The notes under the pieces were generated by a model. The model did no database searches, was not told the DNA's origin, and saw only the letters and a list, made by a program, of their open reading frames with translations. DNA of 64,000 nucleotides from positions 12,038,131 to 12,102,130 of the forward strand of contig OZ059894.1 of the NCBI GenBank assembly GCA_964057225.1, in the 5' to 3' direction. This document shows positions 45,701 through 55,088 of the stretch, one piece after another. Both the position numbers and the translations under genes were made by a program. Source of the DNA: Auanema rhodensis (Eukaryota > Nematoda > Chromadorea > Rhabditida > Rhabditidae). Within the stretch, counting starts at the first letter, position 1. Each line of letters starts with the position of its first letter.

Positions 45701-46112
45701 ATTTTTCATACCAATTATACTATTATTTACTATATTAGCAATTTGTAAAAGAGTATTGAAAGCTCATAAAAATGACCAATATTGGTATAAATTTTTAAAT
45801 GATAATTGGCAAACGATACAAACCGAAGTTAGAAGTGGAAAACCTAATTCAAAAATATTAACAAGTTCAGACGATGTAGCCGTACAAAAGGAAAACACAG
45901 TAGCCACGAAATTTGACAATGTAACTCCAAAATGGAAAAATGATATTCCAGAAACTATTAAAATTCCAAATTACATGAGAACATCATCATTCACTTCATT
46001 ACAATTATCGATAGCACTCATGGTATTATTAATAACAGTGGAATCTTGTTCAAACTCACATATTAAGCATTCAATAAATATAATTTGCATTAATCGGACA
46101 AATTGTTATTAA
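39735..46112 (+). CDS. BEL/Pao gag-pol polyprotein (C-terminal region cut by duplication)
   Basis: 2125 codons from the first in-frame ATG (39735); the frame is open further upstream without an ATG. Order: coiled-coil N-terminus; DUF1759-type Gag region (near 40330-40620); three zinc knuckles (40944-41130; two CX2CX4HX4C and one CX2CX3HX4C); aspartic protease with DDCSQRSF (about 41386); reverse transcriptase (CDIESAF at 42384, YVDN near 42617, where YVDD is usual); Pao/A17 connection; RNase H (FTDAS, 43110); integrase with an HHCC zinc region (44022-44160) and the catalytic triad in GCDLLGP, SDNGG and WERLV; a C-terminal DUF5641-like part; a membrane segment (about 45690-45745) and a signal-like hydrophobic run (46000-46040). 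The stop at 46110-46112 is produced by the junction of a 1651 bp direct duplication, so the frame once continued into env. Confidence 0.9.
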   Translation: MSSAQRYILQMGRELEFLNKLNSKVENYKKMTDYSELSEPVNQIIAQENECARVKNYLNILENKLQSIETIEINFQRVCELLEEELQKELNKKFTKIEEGEKGDIRGNATLIILELNDKLIFLKNLIDKNKEKIKDMEIQLELQQLRERVEYTEEKEYENCTNEVQEKQNSLPDQVVHDQHVNEVRLINQILQRPVLKTPTFDGTPEKFPLFWDRFMRMIDNNESFSISEKVNFLCESLSGEAEYLLRGIPGTEENYEFMKNCLKEEYSSYAVDTATLINKLNKVPKASRRADSCAQTLREIKALLRQIQAAGGSLTKELYVATVLNKFPFEIIKDIHIKQNFEWSHEKIIEHISAQVKLLQMTENTESLYLSNNEKSKNPDGDQTKKQFRLNEVKDLKQRRNCVFCANNSHNSHMCPIETTEKRKILREKRLCYVCFADNHQSKNCTWPKFKCNSCHDDHNISVCYQNKRNQNRNGVITNISLQRGNDEEKTRNNQTIIPKKAHEEPTSLTTIVGNHDVEKGQIILRTAKANLFNYNSDSYEKVNIIFDDCSQRSFIREDLAKRMKLPVKSKQRKTFHGIGGMKHSHVSSIVNTIFYTKEKNLIVTEMLTKPKISSHIYSPYLSRKDLSFIKENNIILANTDTNGEVFEPDVLIGQDRLKLFVKDNEEFRLPSDLLCKGSVFGTLINGETKLEKIVTLCSIEEEQSHEPPPETKLKELFLIDTIGISTIVDNNAEAENYLKEYSKELSIKAGRIEAPFPFKNYLNKLKNNKWPAFHRFMTLWKNLHSNKEQLEWYKKLINEYIQKGIIEPIVDESAEDGFFLPHHGVWRKEKARPLRIVFDASAKQKNSPSLNQVMHSGQTFIHKIHDILIKCRKSPIIITCDIESAFLQISIKEEHRKYCKFFWIRNENESVNKYNVMTYQFKRLPFGITASPGILSMSLAWYLNNHTDPYASHLLDSLYVDNIILYANSVEEAKIKCEKAKKILQGISMNLREFMSNNPKVTEDMNNEDKYPHNTTKILGLNYDTKLDLFVLILKLKKFEINTHRNMLSQIHSIFDPLGMASPLILPLKLLLRESSDQFKGWDVELPQEITHKWNLVINELLNEKELRLERKLNLNDSILWVFTDASKLAIAACTYIETNGKISQLVSGKSKIAKKGNLTIPRLELIAILLGIMLADNITSTTNHLKTVHVASDSKVALHWIANHQKTLPPYVGCRVDNVRKYIDKLKENNIKIKLFHVNGDYNPADIGSRGACLQELSDSMWIKGPQWLTQTKSHIEEIEYEPIWNITTLIDTVEQQQITQIPVEDIFKLRSNNYTLLKTIVKLSKFLRHWIIKVHPTAITRLNKVMQLDENWQTTANDIEIITKLLISKAQQHVTIDLLTKKHEGFVFFLDEEIIRVRSRLNNSELPFETQNPIYLPRDSPYTEHIIMHLHRECMHQGRDFVLTLLRQKYFLNKPSSIVRSVLKTCTICNRYNALPFGTSLMPALPKDRVILTKPFMSTGCDLLGPITIKDGKKIFICLFTCLAIRAIHLEIVFDQSTKAFLNAFERFIGRRGIPEIIRSDNGGNFLLSAKVIEFYTENHESKNEKTLTNYLAEKNIKWYFNTPQAPWKGGTWERLVGLTKLALYKTIGNRLMSIDDIHTVIVKIETILNTRPLTHPNPSNLNILPIRPCDFLNRSIRFTLSSNVSNTRIYDKTINSRTIQTIEQAIEAIELSNDVTQLFWKKFYSEYLLYLRDIYKHNRKQPATNAKKPQEGEVIIIQNEDSSRGKWKLGRIIELIKSADGEVRSAKLITGTGLITTRSLNHIYPLEVRNAEAAPFASEPHSMRYNKKYQVNPFLITGTVTQKGNRVENIEIIENTQESEQSNNVIPLEIYTPNMNIINDAGDENDANNTNLEQEEDQTNEITLQTENESKPSNLNRWFRTKTQGSQAAVRSYFKKNKIKTNVPKVALLGIIPTIEATCQSSELLTAEALYFPQCNPLTTLITFFIPIILLFTILAICKRVLKAHKNDQYWYKFLNDNWQTIQTEVRSGKPNSKILTSSDDVAVQKENTVATKFDNVTPKWKNDIPETIKIPNYMRTSSFTSLQLSIALMVLLITVESCSNSHIKHSINIICINRTNCY

Positions 46113-47760
46113 AGTAATAGAATTTTACACAGAAAACCATGAATCTAAAAATGAAAAAACATTAACCAATTATCTTGCCGAAAAGAATATTAAATGGTAC
46201 TTCAACACACCACAGGCTCCATGGAAAGGTGGAACATGGGAAAGACTAGTAGGACTAACAAAGTTAGCACTATACAAAACAATTGGAAATAGATTAATGT
46301 CAATTGATGATATACATACAGTAATTGTAAAAATCGAAACAATTTTGAATACTCGCCCGCTTACACATCCGAACCCATCCAACCTGAACATTTTGCCTAT
46401 CAGACCTTGTGATTTTTTAAACCGTTCCATCAGGTTTACACTTTCTTCAAACGTATCGAATACCCGAATTTATGATAAAACTATCAATAGCAGGACAATA
46501 CAAACTATAGAGCAAGCCATTGAAGCAATAGAGTTATCTAACGATGTAACTCAATTATTCTGGAAAAAATTCTATTCAGAGTATTTACTGTATCTTAGAG
46601 ATATTTACAAACACAACAGAAAACAACCTGCAACGAACGCTAAGAAACCACAAGAAGGCGAAGTTATTATAATACAAAATGAGGATTCAAGTAGAGGTAA
46701 ATGGAAATTAGGACGCATAATAGAACTAATAAAAAGTGCAGATGGGGAAGTTAGATCTGCAAAACTAATAACTGGCACTGGTCTCATAACAACTCGTTCA
46801 TTAAATCACATATATCCACTAGAAGTGAGAAACGCAGAAGCAGCACCGTTTGCGTCAGAACCTCACTCAATGAGATACAATAAAAAATACCAAGTGAATC
46901 CATTTTTAATCACCGGGACGGTAACACAAAAAGGAAATCGGGTTGAAAATATTGAAATTATTGAAAATACTCAAGAAAGTGAACAAAGTAACAATGTAAT
47001 ACCACTCGAAATCTATACACCCAACATGAATATCATCAACGACGCAGGAGACGAAAATGATGCTAATAATACGAACTTAGAACAAGAGGAAGATCAAACA
47101 AATGAGATAACTCTTCAAACCGAAAATGAATCCAAACCTTCAAATCTAAATAGATGGTTCAGAACAAAAACACAGGGTAGTCAAGCAGCGGTAAGAAGTT
47201 ATTTTAAGAAAAATAAAATAAAAACAAATGTTCCAAAAGTAGCTCTTCTTGGAATAATTCCAACGATTGAGGCTACATGCCAATCCTCTGAATTGCTTAC
47301 AGCGGAAGCATTATATTTCCCACAATGTAATCCATTAACGACTTTGATAACATTTTTCATACCAATTATACTATTATTTACTATATTAGCAATTTGTAAA
47401 AGAGTATTGAAAGCTCATAAAAATGACCAATATTGGTATAAATTTTTAAATGATAATTGGCAAACGATACAAACCGAAGTTAGAAGTGGAAAACCTAATT
47501 CAAAAATATTAACAAGTTCAGACGATGTAGCCGTACAAAAGGAAAACACAGTAGCCACGAAATTTGACAATGTAACTCCAAAATGGAAAAATGATATTCC
47601 AGAAACTATTAAAATTCCAAATTACATGAGAACATCATCATTCACTTCATTACAATTATCGATAGCACTCATGGTATTATTAATAACAGTGGAATCTTGT
47701 TCAAACTCACATATTAAGCATTCAATAAATATAATTTGCATTAATCGGACAAATTGTTAT
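44459..47760 (+). repeat. 1651 bp direct duplication inside the retrotransposon
   Basis: Copies 44459-46109 and 46110-47760 look the same. The copied part runs from the middle of the integrase core (after SDNGG) through the C-terminal pol region to the beginning of env. The length is not a multiple of three, so the frame shifts at the junction and stops. No other repeat is seen at the ends. It may be a template-switch product of reverse transcription or an assembly error. Confidence 0.95.
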
Positions 47761-49218
47761 CAAGAATACGATAATGAAATCAATTTCAATAAAGGCATAA
47801 GAGACGCTTGCTTAGAATTCATTTACCAAAATAAATCTATCGGTAAAATAGAAATAACGAAAAAACCAACAGAATACATTTGCCAGAAAAGTACGCTATA
47901 TTATACTCGAGAAAGCACAATTCAATACAAAACTCGATATTCCTGTTATGGAACAGGATCTTGTAATCACACTTGTGAAGCTATAAATCCTATTGGACAA
48001 TTACAAGAATTTGATAAAGAAGAAGGACCAACACAAGTTGGTTGTGCTAGGCGATGTGGCTCTCTTTTCTGCGGATGTTGGTCTCTAGAAGACGGTTGCT
48101 CATTCTATCAAACTGAATTTAAACCAATCAATGAAATAGTTTATGAAATAGTAGAATGTGATTCTTGGGAAATGAATATACCATTAGAGGTAAAGTATGA
48201 TCTATTTAAACACAAAGCCAATATTAATATTCTTTTAAAACCATACGACACTGTTAATTTTCCAAACTTTAATATAAGCTCAATCTCCCATATTGTACCA
48301 CCAACCCGATATTTAAACACCAAATATGCATTATCAACCATAAACAGTTATTACATGGAACCTCATACTATGAGTGAAGTAGCATGCAAAACCAAAGATC
48401 AAACTACAAATGAATTTAACTCTTGTAAAATACTGAAGTTATGTAACTGTAAAATATCAAAAAGGGAAGAGCTAACATGTACCTGTCCATCTGATAATAT
48501 TTTCAATCAGGCAAACTTATTACCAATGAACACCAAGAACACCCTAATTACCATGAAAGAAAACAAATTAACACTTATTCCTCAAACTGATGAATCAACT
48601 GTTGTTCTTCAACTACAAGGGAATGTGTCGTCTCGTACCTTCCTGTACGACTTTCCTTGTCGACCGGAATTTAAAAAACTTTCCGGGTGTCACAGCTGTA
48701 GAAGAACGGCTGTTGCCGAGTTTATGTGTATATCACAAAAGGATTCTTGGATCACAATGCAATGTAGTGAGAACATATACATGATTGAATGCGCCCCACA
48801 CATGCCACTTACTGCTGTGGAATATTACTCAGAACATTCTGAAATCTATGAAGAATGCTTCGTAACATGTGCTAATGAAAAACACCGCGTGATCATACAA
48901 GGAACATTACAATGGGATAGTAAAATCCCAGATGTTGAAAAAACAATCATCAACATTGTGACAAATGCTAACACCTGGAGAAACATTTTGGATGTAATTA
49001 AAACAAATTGGGCATTATCATTATGCTTCCTCCTGATAACTGTTTTTATACCAGTATTATCTTATATAATAGGAGTACAAGCAATAATTGTAATCATCAT
49101 AATCATACAAAAATTAATCGTTCAGATGATAAAAATTGTAATGATCATTACATCATTACTGAGAAAAATGCTCAGGAATCCTAGACACAGAGCTGAGTCT
49201 AGCACAAATAAAAATTAG
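46297..49218 (+). pseudogene. partial integrase C-terminus plus env-like glycoprotein region (frame-shifted by duplication)
   Basis: 973 codons open from an internal ATG inside the second duplicated copy. The first 488 residues repeat the pol C-terminus. The unique part (47761-49218) is an extracellular Cys-rich protein with a preceding hydrophobic signal-like segment (about 47650-47695). A Cys cluster (47943-48105, with CGSLFCGCWS) resembles the class II fusion domain region of phlebovirus-type Gc proteins, and the C-terminus is strongly hydrophobic (about 49009-49140) with a short basic tail. Several N-glycosylation sites are present. In the present state it has no normal start linked to the gag-pol frame, so its expression is doubtful without splicing or internal initiation. 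Confidence 0.8.
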
Positions 49219-49336
49219 AACACTAATCTTACTGTAGTAATAAAAAAAAAAAAAAAAACTTTATTAATTAGCTATAAGAACAGTTTAAAAACACAAAAAA
49301 AAAAAAAAAAAAAAAAACAAAAACAAAACAAAAACA

Positions 49337-49384
49337 CTATATACTTGAAATATCTGGATACCCCTCACCATCATCGTCTGACAT
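49337..49384 (-). CDS. possible antisense small gene, exon C (last)
   Basis: 15 codons plus TAG, after an acceptor TTGTTGTAG. It starts MSDDDGEGYPD, resembling the start of exon B. A possible AATAAA on the minus strand follows near 49260. Confidence 0.4.
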   Translation of the reverse strand: MSDDDGEGYPDISSI

Positions 49385-49427
49385 CTACAACAATACTTAC
49401 ATTCACAGTTAAAATATATAAGCTTAC

Positions 49428-49568
49428 CTCCTCACGTTCGTGGTGGCGGGGGTTCTTTGCCCTGCAGAATCTGCAGTTGGGAGGCAACGGCATCCTCGAG
49501 AACATGTAGATGAGCTGCTCCCGAGTTGGCTCGACTCCATCCTCCGGATAAAGCTCATCGTCTGTCAT
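49428..49568 (-). CDS. possible antisense small gene, exon B
   Basis: 47 codons between an acceptor TTGTTGCAG and a donor GTAAGC, phase 0 on both sides. Acidic start (MTDDELYPEDG), then CRFCRAKNPRHH, a CxxC with following histidines like half of a zinc knuckle. The intron to exon C is 43 bp (49385-49427), a typical short nematode intron. Confidence 0.45.
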
Positions 49569-49661
49569 CTGCAACAATACTGAGATAAAATAAAATAAAC
49601 AAATAAATAAATAAATTAAATTAAATTAAAAAAAAAAAAAAAAAAAAAATAATAAGCTTAC

Positions 49662-49775
49662 CGGGCCCTCCCGTATGCGATGAGTATCTTGCGCCTTGCA
49701 TCGTTCGCATAGTTCATATGGACCGAGCTCGTCTTCTCCAATCTCCTCTTCAACCTGATACTGTAATTGTGACAT
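49662..49775 (-). CDS. possible antisense small gene, exon A (first seen)
   Basis: 38 codons between an acceptor-like TTGTTGCAG and a donor GTAAGC, phase 0. Contains CERCKAQDTH, again CxxC followed by His. The intron to exon B is 93 bp (49569-49661) with a long pyrimidine tract on the minus strand; the poly-A runs on the + strand here are that tract. Joined, exons A-C give about 100 aa. Whether an exon lies upstream (above 49790) is unclear. Function unknown. Confidence 0.42.
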
Positions 49776-50185
49776 CTGCAACAATTACAACTATAAAAAT
49801 AAAAAAAAATAAAAATAAAAATAAAATAAAAAATAAAAATAAAGTCAAGAGGGAAGTACAAAAACTTCACGAATACAATAAAAAATTAAATTACTAATCA
49901 CACGTAGTACAATAGTAAAAAATATAAACAAAGCAAAAATAGGTCATAAAATAATATAAACAAAAGAAAATCACTACATATAGAAACAAATGCAACAGTT
50001 ATAAACAAACAAATCTTTTTATCAAGATCTTCAATCTTTGATAACATCAAGTTTATTTATCCGAATAATATACATAAAAAGTAATCCTTTGTACAGGCTT
50101 TTTATACATTGTATCCGTAAACACATACTATTCTACAATAAACTAAGGGACGTTTATCATAGGTCAACCCACAGATGCGAACAAA

Positions 50186-50222
50186 TATATAAAGAGGGAA
50201 ACCATTGTTTTTCTCAATTCAG
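50186..50222 (+). promoter_or_regulatory. TATA-like box and splice acceptor before the CCHC ORF
   Basis: ATATATAAAGAGGG (about 50186-50199) could be an internal promoter. Right after it TTTTTCTCAATTCAG (ending 50222) is a good nematode splice acceptor five bases before the ATG. Either a subgenomic promoter or splicing from the LTR transcript could express the next ORF. Confidence 0.4.
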
Positions 50223-50227
50223 TGCTA

Positions 50228-50689
50228 ATGGATGAAATAACGTCCAATTTAAGTGAGAACACTTCCTTTGAGGAAGATCTCAAAAATTATTCTCATCTAC
50301 CCAACACCACTGCCAACCTAAGGCAGCTAATGGTTCTAGAGAAAAGGTTTTATGATAACCTCGCCAGCGCTGTCAACCACATTTCCGCGCGCCTGGATAA
50401 CATCAACAACACACTGAATCTAAAGCTCGATAATTTAGCTGTTCAGACGGCTCCTAAAGCCTCCTGCATATTCTGCAACAAGCCTACAGCTGATGGCCAT
50501 CGTACAGCTGCTTGTCCGATTTACCCCTCGTCCCCAGAGCGTACCATACGCTTACACGAATTGGGACTATGCATAAAATGTTTGAACCCAAAACATTCAG
50601 CAATGTGCGAAGTATCCTGCTATAAGTGCAAGGCCGATACTCACCATGGGGTGGTCTGTGGTGACGTCAAACGTAAAAGATATGCATAA
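50228..50689 (+). CDS. CCHC zinc-knuckle protein in the 3' region of the BEL/Pao element
   Basis: 153 aa from the first ATG (50228), ending just before the 3' LTR. The N-terminal half is helical and acidic, without Cys. The C-terminal half has three Cys/His groups: CX2CX7HX4C (CIFCNKP...), CX2CX4HX3C (CIKCLNPKH) and CX2CX4HX4C (CYKCKADTHH). The arrangement parallels the three knuckles in Gag (40944-41130), including the spacer between the first and second, but the sequence is quite different. It lacks the DUF1759 region. It may be an accessory nucleocapsid-like protein or the residue of another gag. Base composition is less AT-rich than the rest of the element, which suggests a separate origin. 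Confidence 0.7.
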   Translation: MDEITSNLSENTSFEEDLKNYSHLPNTTANLRQLMVLEKRFYDNLASAVNHISARLDNINNTLNLKLDNLAVQTAPKASCIFCNKPTADGHRTAACPIYPSSPERTIRLHELGLCIKCLNPKHSAMCEVSCYKCKADTHHGVVCGDVKRKRYA

Positions 50690-50698
50690 TGCCGGGAA

Positions 50699-51026
50699 TG
50701 TCACGGTCAACGTGAAAATACGAACTTTATTGTGTTAACGTTTTGTTGTATTTTTTGTATTAACTCCACCCCCTTTAACCATCTGGTGCCTCCCTATAAA
50801 AGGGAGAACCAAATGGTTAAAATTTTCATGTCTCACCAATTTTGTATTGATTTTAGGATTTCTTGGAATTTCTAGAATCAATCCACTTGTTCACTTTACT
50901 GTTGTTGCATTTATTGAATAAACCTTTCTTCATTTAACTTGTCTTAACGCATAATACCGCACTCATACGAACCGACTCCATACTTGGACTGATACTTGGA
51001 GGTAAAAGTCCAGTTGTCAAGCGACA
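50699..51026 (+). repeat. 3' LTR of the BEL/Pao element
   Basis: 328 bp; I see no difference from the 5' LTR. The stretch before it (CCGGGAA) is only a weak polypurine tract. Confidence 0.95.
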
Positions 51027-51094
51027 GGCCCAACGTTGCTTGACTTGCCAGATCGGACGGGATGGCGTACTTTCAACGTGGTATGGTCGTAAGC
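51027..51094 (-). pseudogene. 5S rRNA copy b, unit 14: 5' part (interrupted)
   Basis: The first 63 nt of the gene plus the 5 bp target duplication GGCCC (51027-51031) abutting the 3' LTR. Transcription from this fragment would run into the LTR and would lack the complete internal promoter. Confidence 0.95.
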
Positions 51095-51236
51095 AATGTC
51101 ATATTCTTCATTATCAGTTATATCACTCTAAATCTTGTTGTTAATAGATACGACCACAAAGAAAACAACAGGAACAGTAACAATAACAAAAAAAATTTTT
51201 TTTTCACCTATGTGTCTAAAGGTTAGCCATGTATCC

Positions 51237-51286
<50 letters not shown>

Positions 51287-52454
51287 ACAGTAAAAAGTCC
51301 AATCAAGAGAGAAATTTTTTCAACACATAGTTGTTTTTTTTTTAAATATCATTGTTTTTCCTCATAACTCGGTTTAAACTCGTTCTAACCCGTTGAAATA
51401 CGTCTAGAAAGTCTTTATAACATGCATATGTATGATAGAACTTCATATTTATTGTAATAGAAAATTTTATTTTCAGACGTCTTGGTTAACAATGATATGT
51501 TTTACCCCCTTATAATTTTTATCATAATGTTCCTTATACGGAACGCTCAATGAAACTTGCTTCCAGAAAAATTTCTTTCTATTTTTTCTTCATATGTACG
51601 TAGATACTATAGAGAACTATGATAGAAAACTTTAACATTCACGAAATCATCATTTCTCATTACGCTACGGAGGTTTAAAAAGCTGTGTTTTACCTTATAA
51701 TAGACCGGAAAACCCTTGTGTTAAAACTGGACCGTTTTTACACATATAAAAATGTCCCGTATTCGGGACCCTAATGTAACTTTTGATTCCCTATATTTTT
51801 TTTCATGAAATTTACAATCTACTGTAGAAAGAAGAATTATTTTTATAAAAACTGTAAATTTTTGAAAAATGAAAACAAAACGAAAACAAAAACAACTTTT
51901 TTTTGAACATTTTCTCACACAAGGGTCCCCCCTTACCTACTTTTTTTCTCATTACTCGTTTCAACCTCATCCGATCACTCTGCAAACATGTTTAATCGTT
52001 CTAACTTGTTGAAATACGTCTTAAAAGTCTAAACAACATGCATATGCATAATAGAAACCACCCGAATAGGCCCCCACGCACTAAACGAGATATATACATT
52101 ACCAGTATAGTAATAGAACACATATTGAAGATTAATTCGATAAGAACAATTTATTGACGTAGAGAATGTTTGTTCCGAAAAACTACAATATTAAACTATA
52201 AAAGTAACAAAAGCGTAGAGGCAGCAAAGACATGAATAAACATAAATGTAAATACAGAATTACCAGGTAGTACATAAGTATGACAAAAAATTATAAGAAA
52301 GCCATGAAAATAGAAGGTTTGTGAACAAATGAGAGGTACATCTTTGATCGTATAGTCATTTCTAAACCGTTCGTATGCTGCAGCATCGTCATAAGCGTCA
52401 CTCAAGTTGAATTTCCATGTGTACTACACGATTTTCATTCTTATTGTTACATTC

Positions 52455-52652
52455 TTTCCCTGAGGGAATGGGCCGTTCCCGCCAGCAGTGCAAGAGCGGG
52501 TCGACCCGTGAGGTGGAGCTAGCAAGCCAGCATCTACCTCAAGTCTCAAAAATCGGTTAACCTTATTGTGAACCAATGGAACACATATCGAAGGTTAATT
52601 CGATAAGAACGATTACTACACTTTGATCTTAGCCAAAAGGCCGAGAAGCGAT
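52455..52652 (-). ncRNA. U2 snRNA, unit 14
   Basis: Intact. Confidence 0.95.
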
Positions 52653-53095
52653 ACAGCATAGCCATGAGTATCAAAGACATCAAGCAAATGTATCGTACTT
52701 GTTACGAGTGCACTCTCTCATTTGAATATAAAAGTGTGGTTTGACAATCTTGACTGTACAGGTCATAAATGGCTCATATAAACTGTGGATTTACTCAACT
52801 TTTGGACTTATTTTTTTCTTATTCGAAGCGCTGCACTTTTTTCTATTCTTTTTATTCAAATACTTGTATATAGTTTTATATGTACGGTTGCAAAGTTTCC
52901 GAATATTTTATATATTTTTATACAATAATTAGGAGAAGGTTAATACAATGAAATCTCCCAACTTTACAGTGTTTGTATTGCTTACAGTATCTAGAACAAC
53001 CACTCTTGTAATATTAGAGCACATATCAATCAACAACTTTTTCTAGTTATCAAAGTTTTTTTATTTCTTCAAGATATTTCAAATAAAATATAAAA

Positions 53096-53213
53096 GCTTA
53101 CGACACCCGGGATTCCCAAGCCGTCTCCGATCCAAGTACTAACCGGGCCCAACGTTGCTTGACTTGCCAGATCGGACGGGATGGCGTACTTTCAACGTGG
53201 TATGGTCGTAAGC
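53096..53213 (-). rRNA. 5S rRNA, copy a, unit 15
   Basis: Intact; a C-to-T change in the flank at 53056 is outside the gene. Confidence 0.97.
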
Positions 53214-53455
53214 AATGTTATATTCTTCATTATCAGTTATATCACTCTAAATCTTGTTGTTAATAGTTAGGACCACAAAGAAAACAACAGGAACAGTAAC
53301 AAATGAAATGCCCAAACTTTACAGTGTTCGAGTTATTTACAGTATCTAAGACTACCTCTGTCGTGTTATTAGAGCAAACATTCGATTAACAACAACTTTT
53401 TTTTAGTTATCAAAGCTTTTTTATTTCTTCAAAAAATTTCAAATAAAATATAAAA

Positions 53456-53573
53456 GCTTACGACACCCGGGATTCCCAAGCCGTCTCCGATCCAAGTACT
53501 AACCGGGCCCAACGTTGCTTGACTTGCCAGATCGGACGGGATGGCGTACTTTCAACGTGGTATGGTCGTAAGC
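53456..53573 (-). rRNA. 5S rRNA, copy b, unit 15
   Basis: Intact. Confidence 0.97.
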
Positions 53574-53715
53574 AATGTCATATTCTTCATTATCAGTTAT
53601 ATCACTCTAAATCTTGTTGTTAATAGATACGACCACAAAGAAAACAACAGGAACAGTAACAATAACAAAAAAAATTTTTTTTTCACCTATGTGTCTAAAG
53701 GTTAGCCATGTATCC

Positions 53716-53761
<46 letters not shown>

Positions 53762-54929
53762 ACAGTAAAAAGTCCAATCAAGAGAGAAATTTTTTCAACA
53801 CATAGTTGTTTTTTTTTTAAATATCATTGTTTTTCCTCATAACTCGGTTTAAACTCGTTCTAACCCGTTGAAATACGTCTAGAAAGTCTTTATAACATGC
53901 ATATGTATGATAGAACTTCATATTTATTGTAATAGAAAATTTTATTTTCAGACGTCTTGGTTAACAATGATATGTTTTACCCCCTTATAATTTTTATCAT
54001 AATGTTCCTTATACGGAACGCTCAATGAAACTTGCTTCCAGAAAAATTTCTTTCTATTTTTTCTTCATATGTACGTAGATACTATAGAGAACTATGATAG
54101 AAAACTTTAACATTCACGAAATCATCATTTCTCATTACGCTACGGAGGTTTAAAAAGCTGTGTTTTACCTTATAATAGACCGGAAAACCCTTGTGTTAAA
54201 ACTGGACCGTTTTTACACATATAAAAATGTCCCGTATTCGGGACCCTAATGTAACTTTTGATTCCCTATATTTTTTTTCATGAAATTTACAATCTACTGT
54301 AGAAAGAAGAATTATTTTTATAAAAACTGTAAATTTTTGAAAAATGAAAACAAAACGAAAACAAAAACAACTTTTTTTTGAACATTTTCTCACACAAGGG
54401 TCCCCCCTTACCTACTTTTTTTCTCATTACTCGTTTCAACCTCATCCGATCACTCTGCAAACATGTTTAATCGTTCTAACTTGTTGAAATACGTCTTAAA
54501 AGTCTAAACAACATGCATATGCATAATAGAAACCACCCGAATAGGCCCCCACGCACTAAACGAGATATATACATTACCAGTATAGTAATAGAACACATAT
54601 TGAAGATTAATTCGATAAGAACAATTTATTGACGTAGAGAATGTTTGTTCCGAAAAACTACAATATTAAACTATAAAAGTAACAAAAGCGTAGAGGCAGC
54701 AAAGACATGAATAAACATAAATGTAAATACAGAATTACCAGGTAGTACATAAGTATGACAAAAAATTATAAGAAAGCCATGAAAATAGAAGGTTTGTGAA
54801 CAAATGAGAGGTACATCTTTGATCGTATAGTCATTTCTAAACCGTTCGTATGCTGCAGCATCGTCATAAGCGTCACTCAAGTTGAATTTCCATGTGTACT
54901 ACACGATTTTCATTCTTATTGTTACATTC

Positions 54930-55088
54930 TTTCCCTGAGGGAATGGGCCGTTCCCGCCAGCAGTGCAAGAGCGGGTCGACCCGTGAGGTGGAGCTAGCAA
55001 GCCAGCATCTACCTCAAGTCTCAAAAATCGGTTAACCTTATTGTGAACCAATGGAACACATATCGAAGGTTAATTCGATAAGAACGAT
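54930..55088 (-). pseudogene. U2 snRNA unit 15: nt 40-198 (interrupted)
   Basis: The 3' part, left of the second full-length element. 55032-55088 is the left copy of the 57 bp duplication. Confidence 0.93.

Larger units (their letters stand above)
49219..50227. other. non-env 3' region of the BEL/Pao element
   Basis: AT-rich with long A runs (49242-49258, 49297-49317, 49628-49649). Apart from the antisense exons I see no coding region. 49870-50180 holds nothing recognisable; ORFs at 49658-49870 (minus) and 50038-50235 (+) are low-complexity or lack domains. Confidence 0.6.
39159..51026 (+). mobile_element. BEL/Pao LTR retrotransposon with env-like region, inserted in a 5S gene
   Basis: 11868 bp between 5 bp GGCCC duplications. 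Order: 5' LTR, tRNA primer site, gag-protease-RT-RNase H-integrase, env-like region (frame broken by an internal duplication), a possible antisense small gene, a CCHC ORF, 3' LTR. Nematode BEL elements such as Ascaris Tas and C. elegans Cer7 carry env regions of phlebovirus type; this one fits that group. The two LTRs look the same over their full length, so the insertion is recent. Confidence 0.93.
38301..52652. repeat. 5S-U2 array unit 14, with BEL/Pao element
   Basis: The unit is 2479 bp after removing the 11868 bp LTR element and its 5 bp duplication. TA tract about 45 bp. Candidate + strand RNA at 51437-51546; relic at 52111-52150. Private C-to-T at 38302, two bases upstream of the preceding U2. 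Confidence 0.92.

Noticed and set aside
49242..49649. A runs after env as processed-pseudogene tails
   Set aside because: They are internal to the LTR element and are better explained as pyrimidine tracts of antisense introns or simple low complexity.
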